In this document: one piece after another, positions 43,667 to 52,926 of the stretch | Numbering within the stretch: position 1 is the first letter of the stretch | Layout of the letters: each line of letters begins with the position of its first letter | Assembly (NCBI GenBank): GCA_017458005.1 | Contig: JAFTGH010000033.1 | Coordinates: 1-62,090 of the forward strand | Source of the DNA: Prevotella sp. | GTDB lineage: Bacteria > Bacteroidota > Bacteroidia > Bacteroidales > Bacteroidaceae | Length of the DNA stretch: 62,090 nt | Reading direction: 5' to 3' | Notes under the pieces: generated by a model | The model's input: only the letters and a program-made list of their open reading frames with translations | What the model was told of the DNA's origin: nothing | Databases searched by the model: none | Made by a program: the position numbers and the translations under genes

Positions 43667-44776
43667 ATGATCTTCGACCAAGTGATAGGACAACAGGAAG
43701 CACAAGAGCGGCTGCTGCAACTGGAACAGGAGCAACGACTGCCTCATGCCCTGATGCTCTGTGGTCCAATGGGATGTGGTAAGATGGCTCTTGCCATGGG
43801 CTTTGCCAAACACCTGCTGAGTCGTAACAGCAATGACGAGGCGATGCTGGCACGCTGGGAGCACCCTGACCTCCACTTCACCTACCCCACTATCAAACTG
43901 CCTTCGATGAACAGCGACCATAAACCAGTGTCGGACGATTTCGCCCGCCCATGGCATGAACTCATCATGGCTGGATGTTACTTCACCATGAACGAATGGC
44001 TGGAGATGATGGGCGGTGAGAACCAGCAGGCTATCATCACGGCGGGAGAGAGCGACGCACTGACGAGGAAACTGTCGCTTAAATCGAGTCAGGGCGGCTA
44101 TAAGGTGAGCCTCATCTGGTTGCCTGAGCGCATGAACATCGAATGCGCCAACAAAATCCTGAAACTCCTGGAGGAGCCTCCCCAGCAGACGATTTTCCTT
44201 CTGGTGTCGGAGGAGCCTGAGCGACTGTTGGAGACCATCCGCAGCCGTGTGCAGCGTCTCGATGTCAAGCGACTGACTGAGGACGACATCCGTGAGGCGC
44301 TCATCAGCAAGCGGGGACTCGTCGAGGAGAGTGCCCAGAGGGTGGCACGTATGGCGAACGGCAGTTGGTTGAAGGCACTCGAACTATTGAGCAACGACTC
44401 TGAGAACGAACTCTTCCTCGACATGTTCCAGACGCTGATGCGGCTTGCCTACCAGCGCAAGGTCAAGGAACTAAAGACATGGAGTGAGCGCATCGGCACG
44501 ATGGGACGAGAGAAGCAGAAACGCTTCTTGGAGTATTTCCTTCGCTTGGTGAGAGAGAACTTCATATTCAACTTCCAAGAGCCAGCGCTCTGCTATATGT
44601 CACAGAGGGAGGAGAACTTCGCCAGGAACTTCGCCCGATTCATCAACGAGGCGAATGTGATACCTATCAGCGAACTCGCCAACCGCGCCATCCGTGACAT
44701 CGGACAGAACGCCAACGGCAAGATTGTCTTCTTCGACTTCGCCCTGCACATGATTGTACTATTGATACAGAAATAA
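43667..44776 (+). CDS. holB: DNA polymerase III delta'-like clamp-loader ATPase
   Basis: 369-residue AAA+ protein of the clamp-loader delta'/DnaX type: VIGQQEAQERLLQLEQEQRLPHALML at the start, a P-loop GPMGCGKM (33-40) in which the Ser/Thr after Lys is Met, then SLIWLPERMNIECANKILKLLEEPPQQTIFLLVSEE and TIRSRVQRLDVKRL, the sensor-1/SRC-like region. The changed P-loop agrees with delta' proteins that do not hydrolyse ATP. It is 23 bases after metF and followed by ricT, and the trio may share a transcript. Confidence 0.85.
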   Translation: MIFDQVIGQQEAQERLLQLEQEQRLPHALMLCGPMGCGKMALAMGFAKHLLSRNSNDEAMLARWEHPDLHFTYPTIKLPSMNSDHKPVSDDFARPWHELIMAGCYFTMNEWLEMMGGENQQAIITAGESDALTRKLSLKSSQGGYKVSLIWLPERMNIECANKILKLLEEPPQQTIFLLVSEEPERLLETIRSRVQRLDVKRLTEDDIREALISKRGLVEESAQRVARMANGSWLKALELLSNDSENELFLDMFQTLMRLAYQRKVKELKTWSERIGTMGREKQKRFLEYFLRLVRENFIFNFQEPALCYMSQREENFARNFARFINEANVIPISELANRAIRDIGQNANGKIVFFDFALHMIVLLIQK

Positions 44777-44796
44777 AATTGAAGTAATTGAGATAT

Positions 44797-45957
44797 ATGG
44801 AGAAAATAAAAGACCTCGAGATAATGGTTGGCTGTGACCGTGGACTATGCCATCAGGCAGTAGGACGACAGGACAAGCAGTTGAACACCTACGACTGGCT
44901 TGCCGATGTCCCTGGCAATACGGACACGACAGACCTGGTGGAGGTGCAGTTCAAGCACACCCGCAAAGGCTATTACCATAACGTGAACAACCTCGACCTG
45001 AAGAAAGGCGATATCGTTGCCGTAGAGGCGAACCCTGGGCATGACATTGGCGTGGTGACCCTGACAGGACGACTGGTGAAGTTGCAGATCAAGAAGGCAA
45101 ACCTCAAGAGTGCCGACGACATCAAGCGTGTCTATCGTATCGCCCGCCCTGTGGACATGGAGAAATACCATGAGGCAAAGCGCAGGGAGCACTCCACGAT
45201 GATAGAGAGTCGCCAGATAGCCAAGGGACTCGGACTGAAGATGAAAATTGGCGACGTGGAGTACCAAGGCGATGGCAACAAGGCGATTTTCTACTATATC
45301 GCTGACGAGCGTGTCGACTTCCGCCAACTGATCAAAGACCTTGCCGCCACCTTCCACGTACGTATCGAGATGAAACAGATCGGTGCCCGTCAGGAGGCTG
45401 GACGTATCGGAGGCACAGGACCTTGCGGACGGGAACTCTGTTGCGCCACATGGATGAAGAACTTCGTGAGTGTAGGCACCAGTTCGGCTCGTTTCCAGGA
45501 TATCTCCCTGAATCCCCAAAAACTGGCTGGTATGTGCGCGAAACTCAAGTGCTGCCTGAACTACGAGGTTGACGACTATGTAGAGGCAGGACGGAGACTG
45601 CCAGCCAAGGATATCACCCTGCAGACACAGGATGCGGAATACCACCTGTTTAAGTCTGACATCCTCGCAGGACTCGTCTCTTACTCTACCGACAAGAATA
45701 TCTCCGCTAACCTGGAGACCATCACTGCCGAGCGAGCCAAACAGATCATCGAGATGAACCGCAGAGGCGAGAAACCGCTGTCGCTGCAGGAAGACGGGAA
45801 GAGACAGGAGCCGAAGCGCCCCATCGACCTTGCCACGCAGGAGAATATCAACCGCTTCGACAGGGCGAAGAAGAAAAAGAAAAAGCATAAGAAACCCAAT
45901 AACAACGGTGGACAGCCACAGAGAAACGAGCACAAACCCAAGGATGCGAAAGAGTAA
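44797..45957 (+). CDS. ricT: RicT/YaaT (PSP1 domain) protein
   Basis: 386 residues. A PSP1 domain with the YaaT start (EIMVGCDRGLC, then VEVQFKHTRKGYYHN), KRREHSTMIESRQIAKGLGLKMKIGDVEYQGDGNKAIFYYIADERVDFRQL, and the cysteine clusters GPCGRELCCATW and MCAKLKCCLNYE that bind iron-sulfur in the RicA-RicF-RicT group. The C-terminus is a lysine-rich tail (AKKKKKKHKKPNNN). In Bacillus the complex aids RNase Y processing and development; the role in Bacteroidetes is not settled. ATG 44797 is chosen; the gldH start lies inside its end (14-base overlap). Confidence 0.9.
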   Translation: MEKIKDLEIMVGCDRGLCHQAVGRQDKQLNTYDWLADVPGNTDTTDLVEVQFKHTRKGYYHNVNNLDLKKGDIVAVEANPGHDIGVVTLTGRLVKLQIKKANLKSADDIKRVYRIARPVDMEKYHEAKRREHSTMIESRQIAKGLGLKMKIGDVEYQGDGNKAIFYYIADERVDFRQLIKDLAATFHVRIEMKQIGARQEAGRIGGTGPCGRELCCATWMKNFVSVGTSSARFQDISLNPQKLAGMCAKLKCCLNYEVDDYVEAGRRLPAKDITLQTQDAEYHLFKSDILAGLVSYSTDKNISANLETITAERAKQIIEMNRRGEKPLSLQEDGKRQEPKRPIDLATQENINRFDRAKKKKKKHKKPNNNGGQPQRNEHKPKDAKE

Positions 45958-46417
45958 GTACACCTTATTATATTATATAGGGCTACTGGCGGTGCTCTTG
46001 TGCGTCTCATGCGACAGCAAGACCGTCTATAGCCACTACCAGTCTGTGGCGCTCGCAGGCTGGGAGAAGAACGATGTCATCTCTTTCGGCACCACCCCCT
46101 TGGAACAGCAAGGGACCTATCAGGAGAAAATCGGAATCCGCATCAATGGCGCCTTCCCCTTCATGGCACTGACACTCATCGTCGACCAGAAAGTGTTCCC
46201 CACGCTGGAGACCCATTGTGACACGCTGAGTTGCGAACTGATCAATGAAGACGGTAATGTCATGGGCGAAGGTATCAGCCACTACCAATACACCTTCCCC
46301 CTGAAGACACTGACCCTTCAGAAGAACGACTCCCTAAGCATCCACATCCGCCACGACATGAAACGGGAGATACTGCCAGGTGTCTCCGATATCGGCATCA
46401 TCTTGGAAAAGGAGTAA
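45944..46417 (+). CDS. gldH: GldH-type lipoprotein
   Basis: 157-residue lipoprotein; the signal ends in LLCVSCDSKTVYSHYQSV, with a lipidated Cys at about residue 23. GldH was named for gliding motility in Flavobacterium and occurs in many non-gliding Bacteroidetes, so motility is not implied. Family features: HYQSVALAGWEKNDVISF, then FPFMALTLIVDQ and THCDTLSCELIN, ending with a C-terminal strand (GVSDIGIILEK). Start ATG 45944 overlaps the end of ricT. Its stop lies four bases from the stop of the oppositely transcribed rodA. Confidence 0.82.
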   Translation: MRKSKYTLLYYIGLLAVLLCVSCDSKTVYSHYQSVALAGWEKNDVISFGTTPLEQQGTYQEKIGIRINGAFPFMALTLIVDQKVFPTLETHCDTLSCELINEDGNVMGEGISHYQYTFPLKTLTLQKNDSLSIHIRHDMKREILPGVSDIGIILEKE

Positions 46418-46421
46418 AGTC

Positions 46422-47885
46422 TTACGAGCGAATCAGATGACGACTGGCATCTATTCGCAGGAAGATAAACAGCAGGATGGTGAAGCCCCATAGCGAGGAT
46501 CCACCGTAACTGAAGAAAGGCAAAGGAATACCAATGACCGGTGTCAAGCCTAATACCATGCCCACATTGATAAACACATGGAAGAGGAATATACTCAACA
46601 CACTATACCCATAGACCCGCCCGAAACGGAACGGTTGCCGCTCCGACAGATATATCAACCGTAATATCAAGGCAAGGAACAACAGCAAGACACCCGCCGA
46701 GCCCAAGAAGCCCTCCTCCTCACCTACGGTACAGAAGATAAAGTCGGTATCCTGCTCAGGCACAAACTTCAACTTCGTCTGTGTGCCATTCAGGAAACCC
46801 TTTCCCTCCAGACCGCCAGAGCCAATGGCTATCTCACTCTGGTGCACATTATAGCCTGCGCCACGAAGGTCTTCCTCCAACCCCAGCAACACGTTGATAC
46901 GAGTGCGCTGGTGAGGCTCCATCATATTATTCAGGATGAAGTCTGCCCCGTAGAAGAAGCCCAACGAGCCTAATGTGAAGAGGGCGATGAAGTAATAATT
47001 GCGAATACGGGAACTCAACCCCTCGTAGACCAGATAGCCTATCAGGACGACCACCATGGCAAGTTGGACATAACAAATATTGAAAGGTATCTTCAGCAGC
47101 AACAGGGAGCAGAGCGTGATGCCCAGACTATAGAGTCCGATACGCCAGGCAAGTCGCTTGTTCCTGCCATACACCCACACCATCCCCGCAGCAAACAACT
47201 GTATCAACAGCAAGACAGCGAACTCGCCCACGGAAGTCGGAGAGTCGCCCATATACACCTCGGCATAGCGGATGCCCACCACGAAATAGATCACCATGGC
47301 AACACCTGTGAACAGAATGGAGCCAGGCATTCCCTCCCGATAGAACATCAGGAAGAAAGCGAAATACACCAATGCCGAACCCGTCTCACGCTGCATGATG
47401 ATAAATATCATCGGGATAAAGATGATGGCAAGCGTTGCCGCAAAATGTTTCCACTGATGGATGTTATACCCATAAGTGGACATGAACTTCGCCAAGGCGA
47501 GAGAGGTGGCAAACTTCGCGAACTCCGCCGGTTGGATGCGCAATGGTCCCAGGACCAGCCAGGAGCGCGAGCCCTTGATGGTATGCGTGTTGAAGATCGT
47601 CAGGAACAACAGCAGCAACAACAGTGCATAGATGATATAGGCAAAGGTGTCGTAGAAACGGTCGTCGGACATCAGGATGACAAAGCCCAGCACGATAGAG
47701 GTACCGATCCATACGATCTGCATACCTGAACGGGAGTCGAGGCTGAAGATATCCGTCGTCTCATAGGAGTAACTGGCACCACACACACTGATCCAGCCAA
47801 AGGTCAGGAGGGCGATATAGATGAGTATCGTCCACCAGTCGATAGAACGGAAGATGCTTGTCTGCTTACCTGATTGTGTTACCAT
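46422..47885 (-). CDS. rodA: rod shape-determining glycosyltransferase RodA
   Basis: 487-residue SEDS-family membrane protein that polymerises lipid II with its partner PBP2 during cell elongation. Ten or more spans; conserved blocks are SRSWLVLGPLRIQPAEFAKFATSLALAKFM (Glu/Lys pair), RETGSALVYFAFFLMFYREG, VHQSEIAIGSGGLEGKGFLNGTQTKLKFVPEQDTDFIFCTVGEE with the catalytic Asp, and GLTPVIGIPLPFFSYGGSSLW. The protein is longer than E. coli RodA, as is usual in this phylum. The start lies 20 bases inside the end of mrdA. Confidence 0.94.
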   Translation of the reverse strand: MVTQSGKQTSIFRSIDWWTILIYIALLTFGWISVCGASYSYETTDIFSLDSRSGMQIVWIGTSIVLGFVILMSDDRFYDTFAYIIYALLLLLLFLTIFNTHTIKGSRSWLVLGPLRIQPAEFAKFATSLALAKFMSTYGYNIHQWKHFAATLAIIFIPMIFIIMQRETGSALVYFAFFLMFYREGMPGSILFTGVAMVIYFVVGIRYAEVYMGDSPTSVGEFAVLLLIQLFAAGMVWVYGRNKRLAWRIGLYSLGITLCSLLLLKIPFNICYVQLAMVVVLIGYLVYEGLSSRIRNYYFIALFTLGSLGFFYGADFILNNMMEPHQRTRINVLLGLEEDLRGAGYNVHQSEIAIGSGGLEGKGFLNGTQTKLKFVPEQDTDFIFCTVGEEEGFLGSAGVLLLFLALILRLIYLSERQPFRFGRVYGYSVLSIFLFHVFINVGMVLGLTPVIGIPLPFFSYGGSSLWGFTILLFIFLRIDASRHLIRS

Positions 47886-49722
47886 AAGAGATATGTCTGT
47901 GTTGGAACTCCGTCGCCTTGTGCTCCGAGGCCTCCGAGAGTTTTCCGTGAATATACTGTTCCATGATCAAGCCGCCAATGGGCACACCATACGTGGCACC
48001 CCATCCGCCATTCTCCACATAGACGGCGACGGCGATCTTGGGCTTGTCCATAGGGGCAAAGCCCATAAATACAGAGTGGTCGTGACCACGGTTCTGCGCG
48101 GTACCTGTCTTACCACAGGCGACGAAGTCATATTTGGCAAGTTCATGACACGTGCCACCCATGGCGGAGGCTCGCATGCCAGCCACCACATAGTCGTATG
48201 CCTCCCGCTTTGCCAACGTCTGGTGCTTACGGGTAAACGCCGTGTCAAGGGGCTCTCCTTCCACCTTCTTCACTACATGGGGTACATAGTAATAGCCACG
48301 GTTGGCTATTGTCGCTCCCAGGTTAGCGATCTGCAGGGGTGTCGCATTCACCTCACCCTGTCCGATGGCGATAGAGATGATGGTCAGTCCGTTCCACGAG
48401 CCCTTATAGGCACGATCGTAGAAATCGGCATTGGGTATCAGTCCTCGCTTCTCGCCTGGGAGGTCGACACCCAGTCGATAGCCGAAGCCCATGCTCACCA
48501 TATAGTCACGCCATTTGTTCAAGGCATTCTGAACGGATCCGTATTTCGAGATGTTCTGGTTAATCATATAATAGAGTCCCCAGCAGAAATAACCGTTGCA
48601 AGACGTGGAGAGGGCTGGTACCAGCGACAAGGGTGACGCATGTCCGTGGCAACCTACATGCAGGCCTTTGAAGTTGAAGCCATGTCCGCAGGGATAGGCT
48701 GTATGGGTGGGATGGAGAACCCCTTCCGACATAAAGGTCAGTCCCTGCGTCGTCTTAAAGGTGGAGCCTGGCGGATACTGTCCCATGATACTACGGTTCA
48801 GCAGGGGCTTCCATACATTCTGGCTCAGCAGGCGGTGGTTCTTCGAGCGGGCACGTCCCACCATCATACGAGGGTCGTAGGAGGGAGAGGACACCATGCA
48901 AAGAATCTCTCCTGTGGACGGCTCTATGGCAACGATACTACCAATCTTTCCCTCCATCAGTCGCTCACCCAGTGCCTGTAGGTCAGCATCCAGACTCAGT
49001 GTCAGGTTCTTGCCTGGCACGGGCTTACGGTCGAAGGCGCCATCCATATAGCGTCCCTGTATACGTCCATGGGCATCACGTAGCAGGATCTTCATTCCCT
49101 TCTCCCCTCGCAACTGCTTCTCGTAACTGCGCTCTACGCCCAGTTTACCAATATAGTCACCTGGGATGTAATAGTCATCAGCCTCGATGTCGGCAGGAGA
49201 CACCTCGGCGACATCACCCAGGACATGGGCAGCATAGGGATACTGGTATTGGCGGATACTACGACGCTGCACATAGACCCCAGGGAAGCGGTACATCTTC
49301 TCCTGAAACACGGAGAAGTCCTTGTCGGACAACTGGCTCATGAACATCTGCTGGGTGAAACGGCTATAGCCGGGGTTCTTCCCACGGTCCTTGATCTCCG
49401 CCATACGCTTGTCAAAATCCTCCTTCGTGATATTCAGCGCCTGACAGAACTCCAAAGTGTCGAGATGGTCTTTCGCCTCGTTGATCACCACCATGATATC
49501 ATAGGCGGGCTGGTTGTAGACGAGCAGTTTGCCCTTCCTGTCGTTAATCACGCCACGGGAGGGATATTCTATCTGTTTGAGGAAAGCGTTAGAGTCGGCA
49601 TTTTTCTTGTAGTCATCACTCATGATCTGCAAGACGAAGAGGCGGATGATATAAATGACGACAATGGCTATTGCCACGCCGCCAATCACATAACGCCTGT
49701 AGTCGATGTCATAGTCTTTCAT
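47866..49722 (-). CDS. mrdA: penicillin-binding protein 2
   Basis: 618-residue class B transpeptidase for cell elongation. One N-terminal membrane helix (about 10-30), a pedestal region (DYDIDYRRYVIGG…, ERSYEKQLRGEKGMKILL), then the transpeptidase domain with the three active-site motifs: GSTFKTTQ (Ser-x-x-Lys), STSCNGYF (Ser-x-Asn), and CGKTGTAQN (Lys-Thr-Gly). It overlaps mreD by four bases and rodA by twenty, so the proteins are translated as a set. Confidence 0.95.
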   Translation of the reverse strand: MKDYDIDYRRYVIGGVAIAIVVIYIIRLFVLQIMSDDYKKNADSNAFLKQIEYPSRGVINDRKGKLLVYNQPAYDIMVVINEAKDHLDTLEFCQALNITKEDFDKRMAEIKDRGKNPGYSRFTQQMFMSQLSDKDFSVFQEKMYRFPGVYVQRRSIRQYQYPYAAHVLGDVAEVSPADIEADDYYIPGDYIGKLGVERSYEKQLRGEKGMKILLRDAHGRIQGRYMDGAFDRKPVPGKNLTLSLDADLQALGERLMEGKIGSIVAIEPSTGEILCMVSSPSYDPRMMVGRARSKNHRLLSQNVWKPLLNRSIMGQYPPGSTFKTTQGLTFMSEGVLHPTHTAYPCGHGFNFKGLHVGCHGHASPLSLVPALSTSCNGYFCWGLYYMINQNISKYGSVQNALNKWRDYMVSMGFGYRLGVDLPGEKRGLIPNADFYDRAYKGSWNGLTIISIAIGQGEVNATPLQIANLGATIANRGYYYVPHVVKKVEGEPLDTAFTRKHQTLAKREAYDYVVAGMRASAMGGTCHELAKYDFVACGKTGTAQNRGHDHSVFMGFAPMDKPKIAVAVYVENGGWGATYGVPIGGLIMEQYIHGKLSEASEHKATEFQHRHISYGNTIR

Positions 49723-50228
49723 TCGTGGTTGCCTTGAACACTCTCAAACGTCATGATCAACACCAAGGTAATCACCGCACTGCCTATCACGCACTTCAAC
49801 CACTCGACCCAATCGGAGAGATTGAAGAACTCTAACGTGAAGAACACCAGACAATAGAGCAATACGAGGAAAGCAGCGTAATAGAGATATTTCACCAAAC
49901 CGAGGGCACGCAGGGAGGGATGGAGGTTCTCCGCGGCATCACGGGAGATGAAGAGTTCGAAGACGTAAGGCTGCAAGGCACCTATCAGTGTCAACGAGGC
50001 GGTCGCCACTCCTGGGGTGTTCGAGAAGATATCTATCACCAGTCCTAGGACAAAACTCCAAAGCAGTATCGCCCATTTGGGATAGTTCCGAGGGAACGAG
50101 AGGACGAAATAGACATAGAGCAACGGAGTGGCATAGTCAAACAGATGTATGCGACCCAGTACCATCGTCTGTGCCAAGACAAAGACGAAGAACAAACCAG
50201 TCCGTTTTAATAATGATTCTATCGACAT
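49719..50228 (-). CDS. mreD: rod shape-determining protein MreD
   Basis: 169-residue protein with five hydrophobic spans, including FVFVLAQTMVLGRIHLF and VLGLVIDIFSNTPGVATASLTLIGA, the usual MreD block. MreD is a small membrane partner of MreC and the elongasome. Position between mreC and mrdA confirms the assignment, since the sequence alone is little conserved. Confidence 0.9.
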   Translation of the reverse strand: MSIESLLKRTGLFFVFVLAQTMVLGRIHLFDYATPLLYVYFVLSFPRNYPKWAILLWSFVLGLVIDIFSNTPGVATASLTLIGALQPYVFELFISRDAAENLHPSLRALGLVKYLYYAAFLVLLYCLVFFTLEFFNLSDWVEWLKCVIGSAVITLVLIMTFESVQGNHE

Positions 50229-50230
50229 CC

Positions 50231-51097
50231 CTATTCCTTTACGTTCAATTTCAATGAGTCACGTGCTGCCTGTAACAGACGGGCACGCTCCCCTATCGTC
50301 TTGTCGTTGATGACAACCACGTCACGCAATGAGCCGAAGTCAGTCGACAAGCGCACCTTCACCCGATACGATAATCCGTCGTCGGAGTTATAGACCGTCT
50401 CTATCTTTCCCACCAGCACACCAGGAGGGAAGATCGACGAGTAGCCATTTGTCTCCACCCAGTCGCCCCGCTTAAAGCGCGCATGGCGGGGGATATCCTC
50501 CAGATAGGCTACCGCGGCATCCTTGCCGTCCCAGCGCAACACACCGAAATAGTTATGACCACGGATGGCGCAACTGATACGGGAGGCTGTGCTCAGCACG
50601 GGGATGACGACAGTATAATGACTGGACACCAGATAGGTGACACCTACGACACCCTGTCCACAGGCGACACCCATTCCCTCCTCGATGCCGTCAGCCGCTC
50701 CACGGTTGATGGTCAGCAGATTCTCCTGCTTATTCAACTCGTTGGTCACCACCTTGGCGGGCACGAGACTGTACATTTTCAGGAACTGCATCTCCTTTGC
50801 CCAGAGACCAGTGGTGTCCTCTATCGCCTCACCATACAGGCGGCGCAACTGGTTGACCTGCCGCTCCAAATAGAAATTACGCATCGTCAGTTGCTCGTTC
50901 ATCTTCTTGAGCGAGAAATACGACTCCACCTCTGCTCTCCCTTCGTTCACCTTGCCAGCAGCCGCATTAGCCGATGACAGCCAGACGCTGCCCTGATAAC
51001 TGTTGTATTGGAACAACAGGGTCAGGCTAAGCACTTCCAGCAAGACAAAGAGAAACCAGTGGTGGTATTTCTGTAGGAACTCCAGCAGGTTTTGCAT
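50231..51097 (-). CDS. mreC: rod shape-determining protein MreC
   Basis: 288-residue bitopic protein: one membrane helix (about 12-29), a coiled segment (VESYFSLKKMNEQLTMRNFYLERQVNQLRRLY), and a periplasmic beta-domain with LLTINRGAADGIEEGMGVACGQGVVGVTYLVS, FGVLRWDGKDAAVAYLEDIPRHARFKRGDWVETNGYSSIFPPGVLVGKI, which is strongly conserved. MreC links cytoplasmic MreB to PBP2 and RodA. Two bases separate its stop from the mreD start. Confidence 0.93.
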   Translation of the reverse strand: MQNLLEFLQKYHHWFLFVLLEVLSLTLLFQYNSYQGSVWLSSANAAAGKVNEGRAEVESYFSLKKMNEQLTMRNFYLERQVNQLRRLYGEAIEDTTGLWAKEMQFLKMYSLVPAKVVTNELNKQENLLTINRGAADGIEEGMGVACGQGVVGVTYLVSSHYTVVIPVLSTASRISCAIRGHNYFGVLRWDGKDAAVAYLEDIPRHARFKRGDWVETNGYSSIFPPGVLVGKIETVYNSDDGLSYRVKVRLSTDFGSLRDVVVINDKTIGERARLLQAARDSLKLNVKE

Positions 51098-51103
51098 CTA
51101 CGT

Positions 51104-52126
51104 TTATCGCATCAAGAAGGAGAAACGGTCAACATTCTTCAAGGCAATACCTGCGCCCTTGGCAACAGAGTGCAATGGGTCCTCAGCGATATGGAACTGG
51201 ATATTGATCTTATCGGTCAGACGCTTATCCAAGCCACGCAGCAAGGCACCGCCACCAGAAAGCCAGATACCGTTCTTCACGATGTCAGCATAGAGTTCTG
51301 GGGGAGTGTTCTCCAGAGCGGAGAGGACGGCATTCTCAATCTTTGCCACCGTCTTGTCGATACAATGGGCAATCTCCTGATAGCATACAGGCACCTCCAT
51401 AGGCAGTGCCGTGATACGGTTAGGACCGTGAACGACATAGTCCTCTGGAGCCTCATCGCCAAGGTCGGTCAAAGACGAGCCCACATTGATCTTGATACGC
51501 TCAGCCATACGCTCACTCACCTTGACATTATGCTGACGAGCCATATACTCCTGGATATCGGCAGTCAGGTCGTCACCAGCAGTGCGGATGGAGTTGTTGC
51601 TGACAATACCACCCAGGGAGATGACGGCAATCTCGGTAGAGCCACCACCGATATCCACAATCATATTACCCTCTGGTGCCTCCACGTCGATACCGATACC
51701 AATAGCGGCAGCCATCGGCTCGAAGATCAGATACACGTCACGACCATCAGCATGCTCTGCTGAGTCGCGGACAGCACGAAGTTCGACCTCCGTAGAACCA
51801 GAGGGGACTCCGATCACCATACGCAGAGAGGGAGAGAACAGACGACTGCCCGTGTGCACCATCTTGATCAGTCCACGCATCATCTGCTCACAGGCCGAGA
51901 AGTCGGCAATCACACCATCACGCAAAGGACGGATGGTACGGATATTGTCATGCGTCTTCTCATACATCATCTTTGCCTCGTTACCTACGGCAATCATCTT
52001 GTCGGTACGGCGGTCGAGGGCTACTACTGACGGCTCATCCACTACGATCTTATCATCGCTGATAATAATCGTATTAGCCGTTCCAAGGTCCATGGCTATT
52101 TCTTGGACAAAACTAAAAAATCCCAT
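51104..52126 (-). CDS. mreB: rod shape-determining actin homologue MreB
   Basis: 340-residue actin-fold ATPase that directs sidewall peptidoglycan synthesis. Conserved nucleotide-binding elements are MDLGTANTIIISDDK (phosphate 1), GNMIVDIGGGSTEIAVISLGG (phosphate 2), and GIWLSGGGALLRGLDKRL (adenosine). Length and spacing are normal. The initial SFVQEIAMDLG segment contains the amphipathic membrane-binding type of start. It heads the mreBCD-mrdA-rodA set behind the purH gene. Confidence 0.96.
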   Translation of the reverse strand: MGFFSFVQEIAMDLGTANTIIISDDKIVVDEPSVVALDRRTDKMIAVGNEAKMMYEKTHDNIRTIRPLRDGVIADFSACEQMMRGLIKMVHTGSRLFSPSLRMVIGVPSGSTEVELRAVRDSAEHADGRDVYLIFEPMAAAIGIGIDVEAPEGNMIVDIGGGSTEIAVISLGGIVSNNSIRTAGDDLTADIQEYMARQHNVKVSERMAERIKINVGSSLTDLGDEAPEDYVVHGPNRITALPMEVPVCYQEIAHCIDKTVAKIENAVLSALENTPPELYADIVKNGIWLSGGGALLRGLDKRLTDKINIQFHIAEDPLHSVAKGAGIALKNVDRFSFLMR

Positions 52127-52130
52127 CTTC

Positions 52131-52166
52131 TTTTACTATTTTACTTTTTTACCTTTTTACTTTTAC
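52131..52166. repeat. GTAAAAAG-type low-complexity tract
   Basis: TTTTACTATTTTAC, TTTTTTACC, TTTTTACTTTTAC in the spacer between purH and mreB; same type as 27500-27592 and 58249-58263. Confidence 0.75.
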
Positions 52167-52756
52167 TTCTCAAACCATGCATGAATAGCCGTATCATAGT
52201 GGCTGCTGACACCAAAGGCACGGGTAGCGAACTCACGACGCTGCGCCTTGGTAGTCTCGGCACCCTGCTTGTTCAGGATATCGAGCAACACACCATACTC
52301 CGCCTTTGAGGGAACAATGACCACATCATTGAAATTCTTGGCTCCCGCACGGATCAGGGAGATACCACCGATGTCAATCTTCTCGATGATGTCCTCCTCT
52401 GAGGCGCCACTTGCCACTGTCTGCTCAAAAGGATAGAGGTCGACAATGACCAAGTCAATCTCTGGAATCTCATACTGAGCCATCTGCTCACGATCGCCCT
52501 CGTTCTCACGGCGACCCAGGATACCTCCGAACACCTTCGGATGCAATGTCTTCACACGACCACCGAGAATCGAGGGATAGGTGGTCACGTTCTCCACCTT
52601 CTCACACTCATAGCCGAGGCTCTCGATAAATGTCTGTGTACCACCCGTTGACAAGAACTTCACGCCCTCGTCATTGAGTTTCTTCAACAACTCTTCCAGC
52701 CCATCCTTATGGAAAACAGAGATGAGCGCTGTCTTAATCTTCTTTGTATCTGCCAT
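52163..52756 (-). CDS. purH: PurH N-terminal (IMP cyclohydrolase) domain, stand-alone
   Basis: 197 residues covering only the MGS-like IMP cyclohydrolase half of PurH: KTALISVFHKDGLEELLKKL, FLSTGGTQTFIESLGY, YPSILGGRVKTLHPKVFGGIL, IDLVIVDLYPFEQTV, and EEDIIEKIDIGGISLIRAGAKNF, all characteristic. The usual second half (AICAR transformylase, about 300 residues) is absent; the frame stops at TAA right after GVSSHYDTAIHAWFEK and the low-complexity tract follows. Either the transformylase is encoded elsewhere, or this copy was truncated. Catalyses the last step of IMP synthesis if the other activity is supplied. Confidence 0.9.
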   Translation of the reverse strand: MADTKKIKTALISVFHKDGLEELLKKLNDEGVKFLSTGGTQTFIESLGYECEKVENVTTYPSILGGRVKTLHPKVFGGILGRRENEGDREQMAQYEIPEIDLVIVDLYPFEQTVASGASEEDIIEKIDIGGISLIRAGAKNFNDVVIVPSKAEYGVLLDILNKQGAETTKAQRREFATRAFGVSSHYDTAIHAWFEK

Positions 52757-52757
52757 A

Positions 52758-52789
52758 ATATAACGTTATATAATTTTGGCGCAAAGTTA
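52758..52789 (-). promoter_or_regulatory. purH-mreB promoter with leader palindrome
   Basis: Minus-strand TAACTTTGC (52789-52781) lies 24 bases upstream of the purH start; between them, ATATAACGTTATAT (52758-52771) is a perfect 14-bp palindrome one base before the ATG. Confidence 0.6.
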
Positions 52790-52893
52790 CGAAAAAGACG
52801 GCATACCACACAACGTTTTCCCCAAAAAATTTCCGCTCCCTAAAAATAAATAATGTATATCAAGGGAGAAATGTGCGTTATTTTAGGGATTCA

Positions 52894-52926
52894 TTTGGTT
52901 ATTCGACATTATTTCCGTAACTTTGT
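52894..52926 (+). promoter_or_regulatory. promoter reading into a gene-free structured region
   Basis: TTTG (52894-52897), 20 bases, TAACTTTGT (52918-52926). Both elements are close to consensus at the ideal spacing, yet no plus-strand protein gene follows before the oppositely oriented fic. Confidence 0.7.

Noticed and set aside
47064-48636. Plus-strand open frames opposite rodA and mrdA (221 and 271 codons)
   Set aside because: They are complements of conserved genes, have no recognisable motifs and no promoters.
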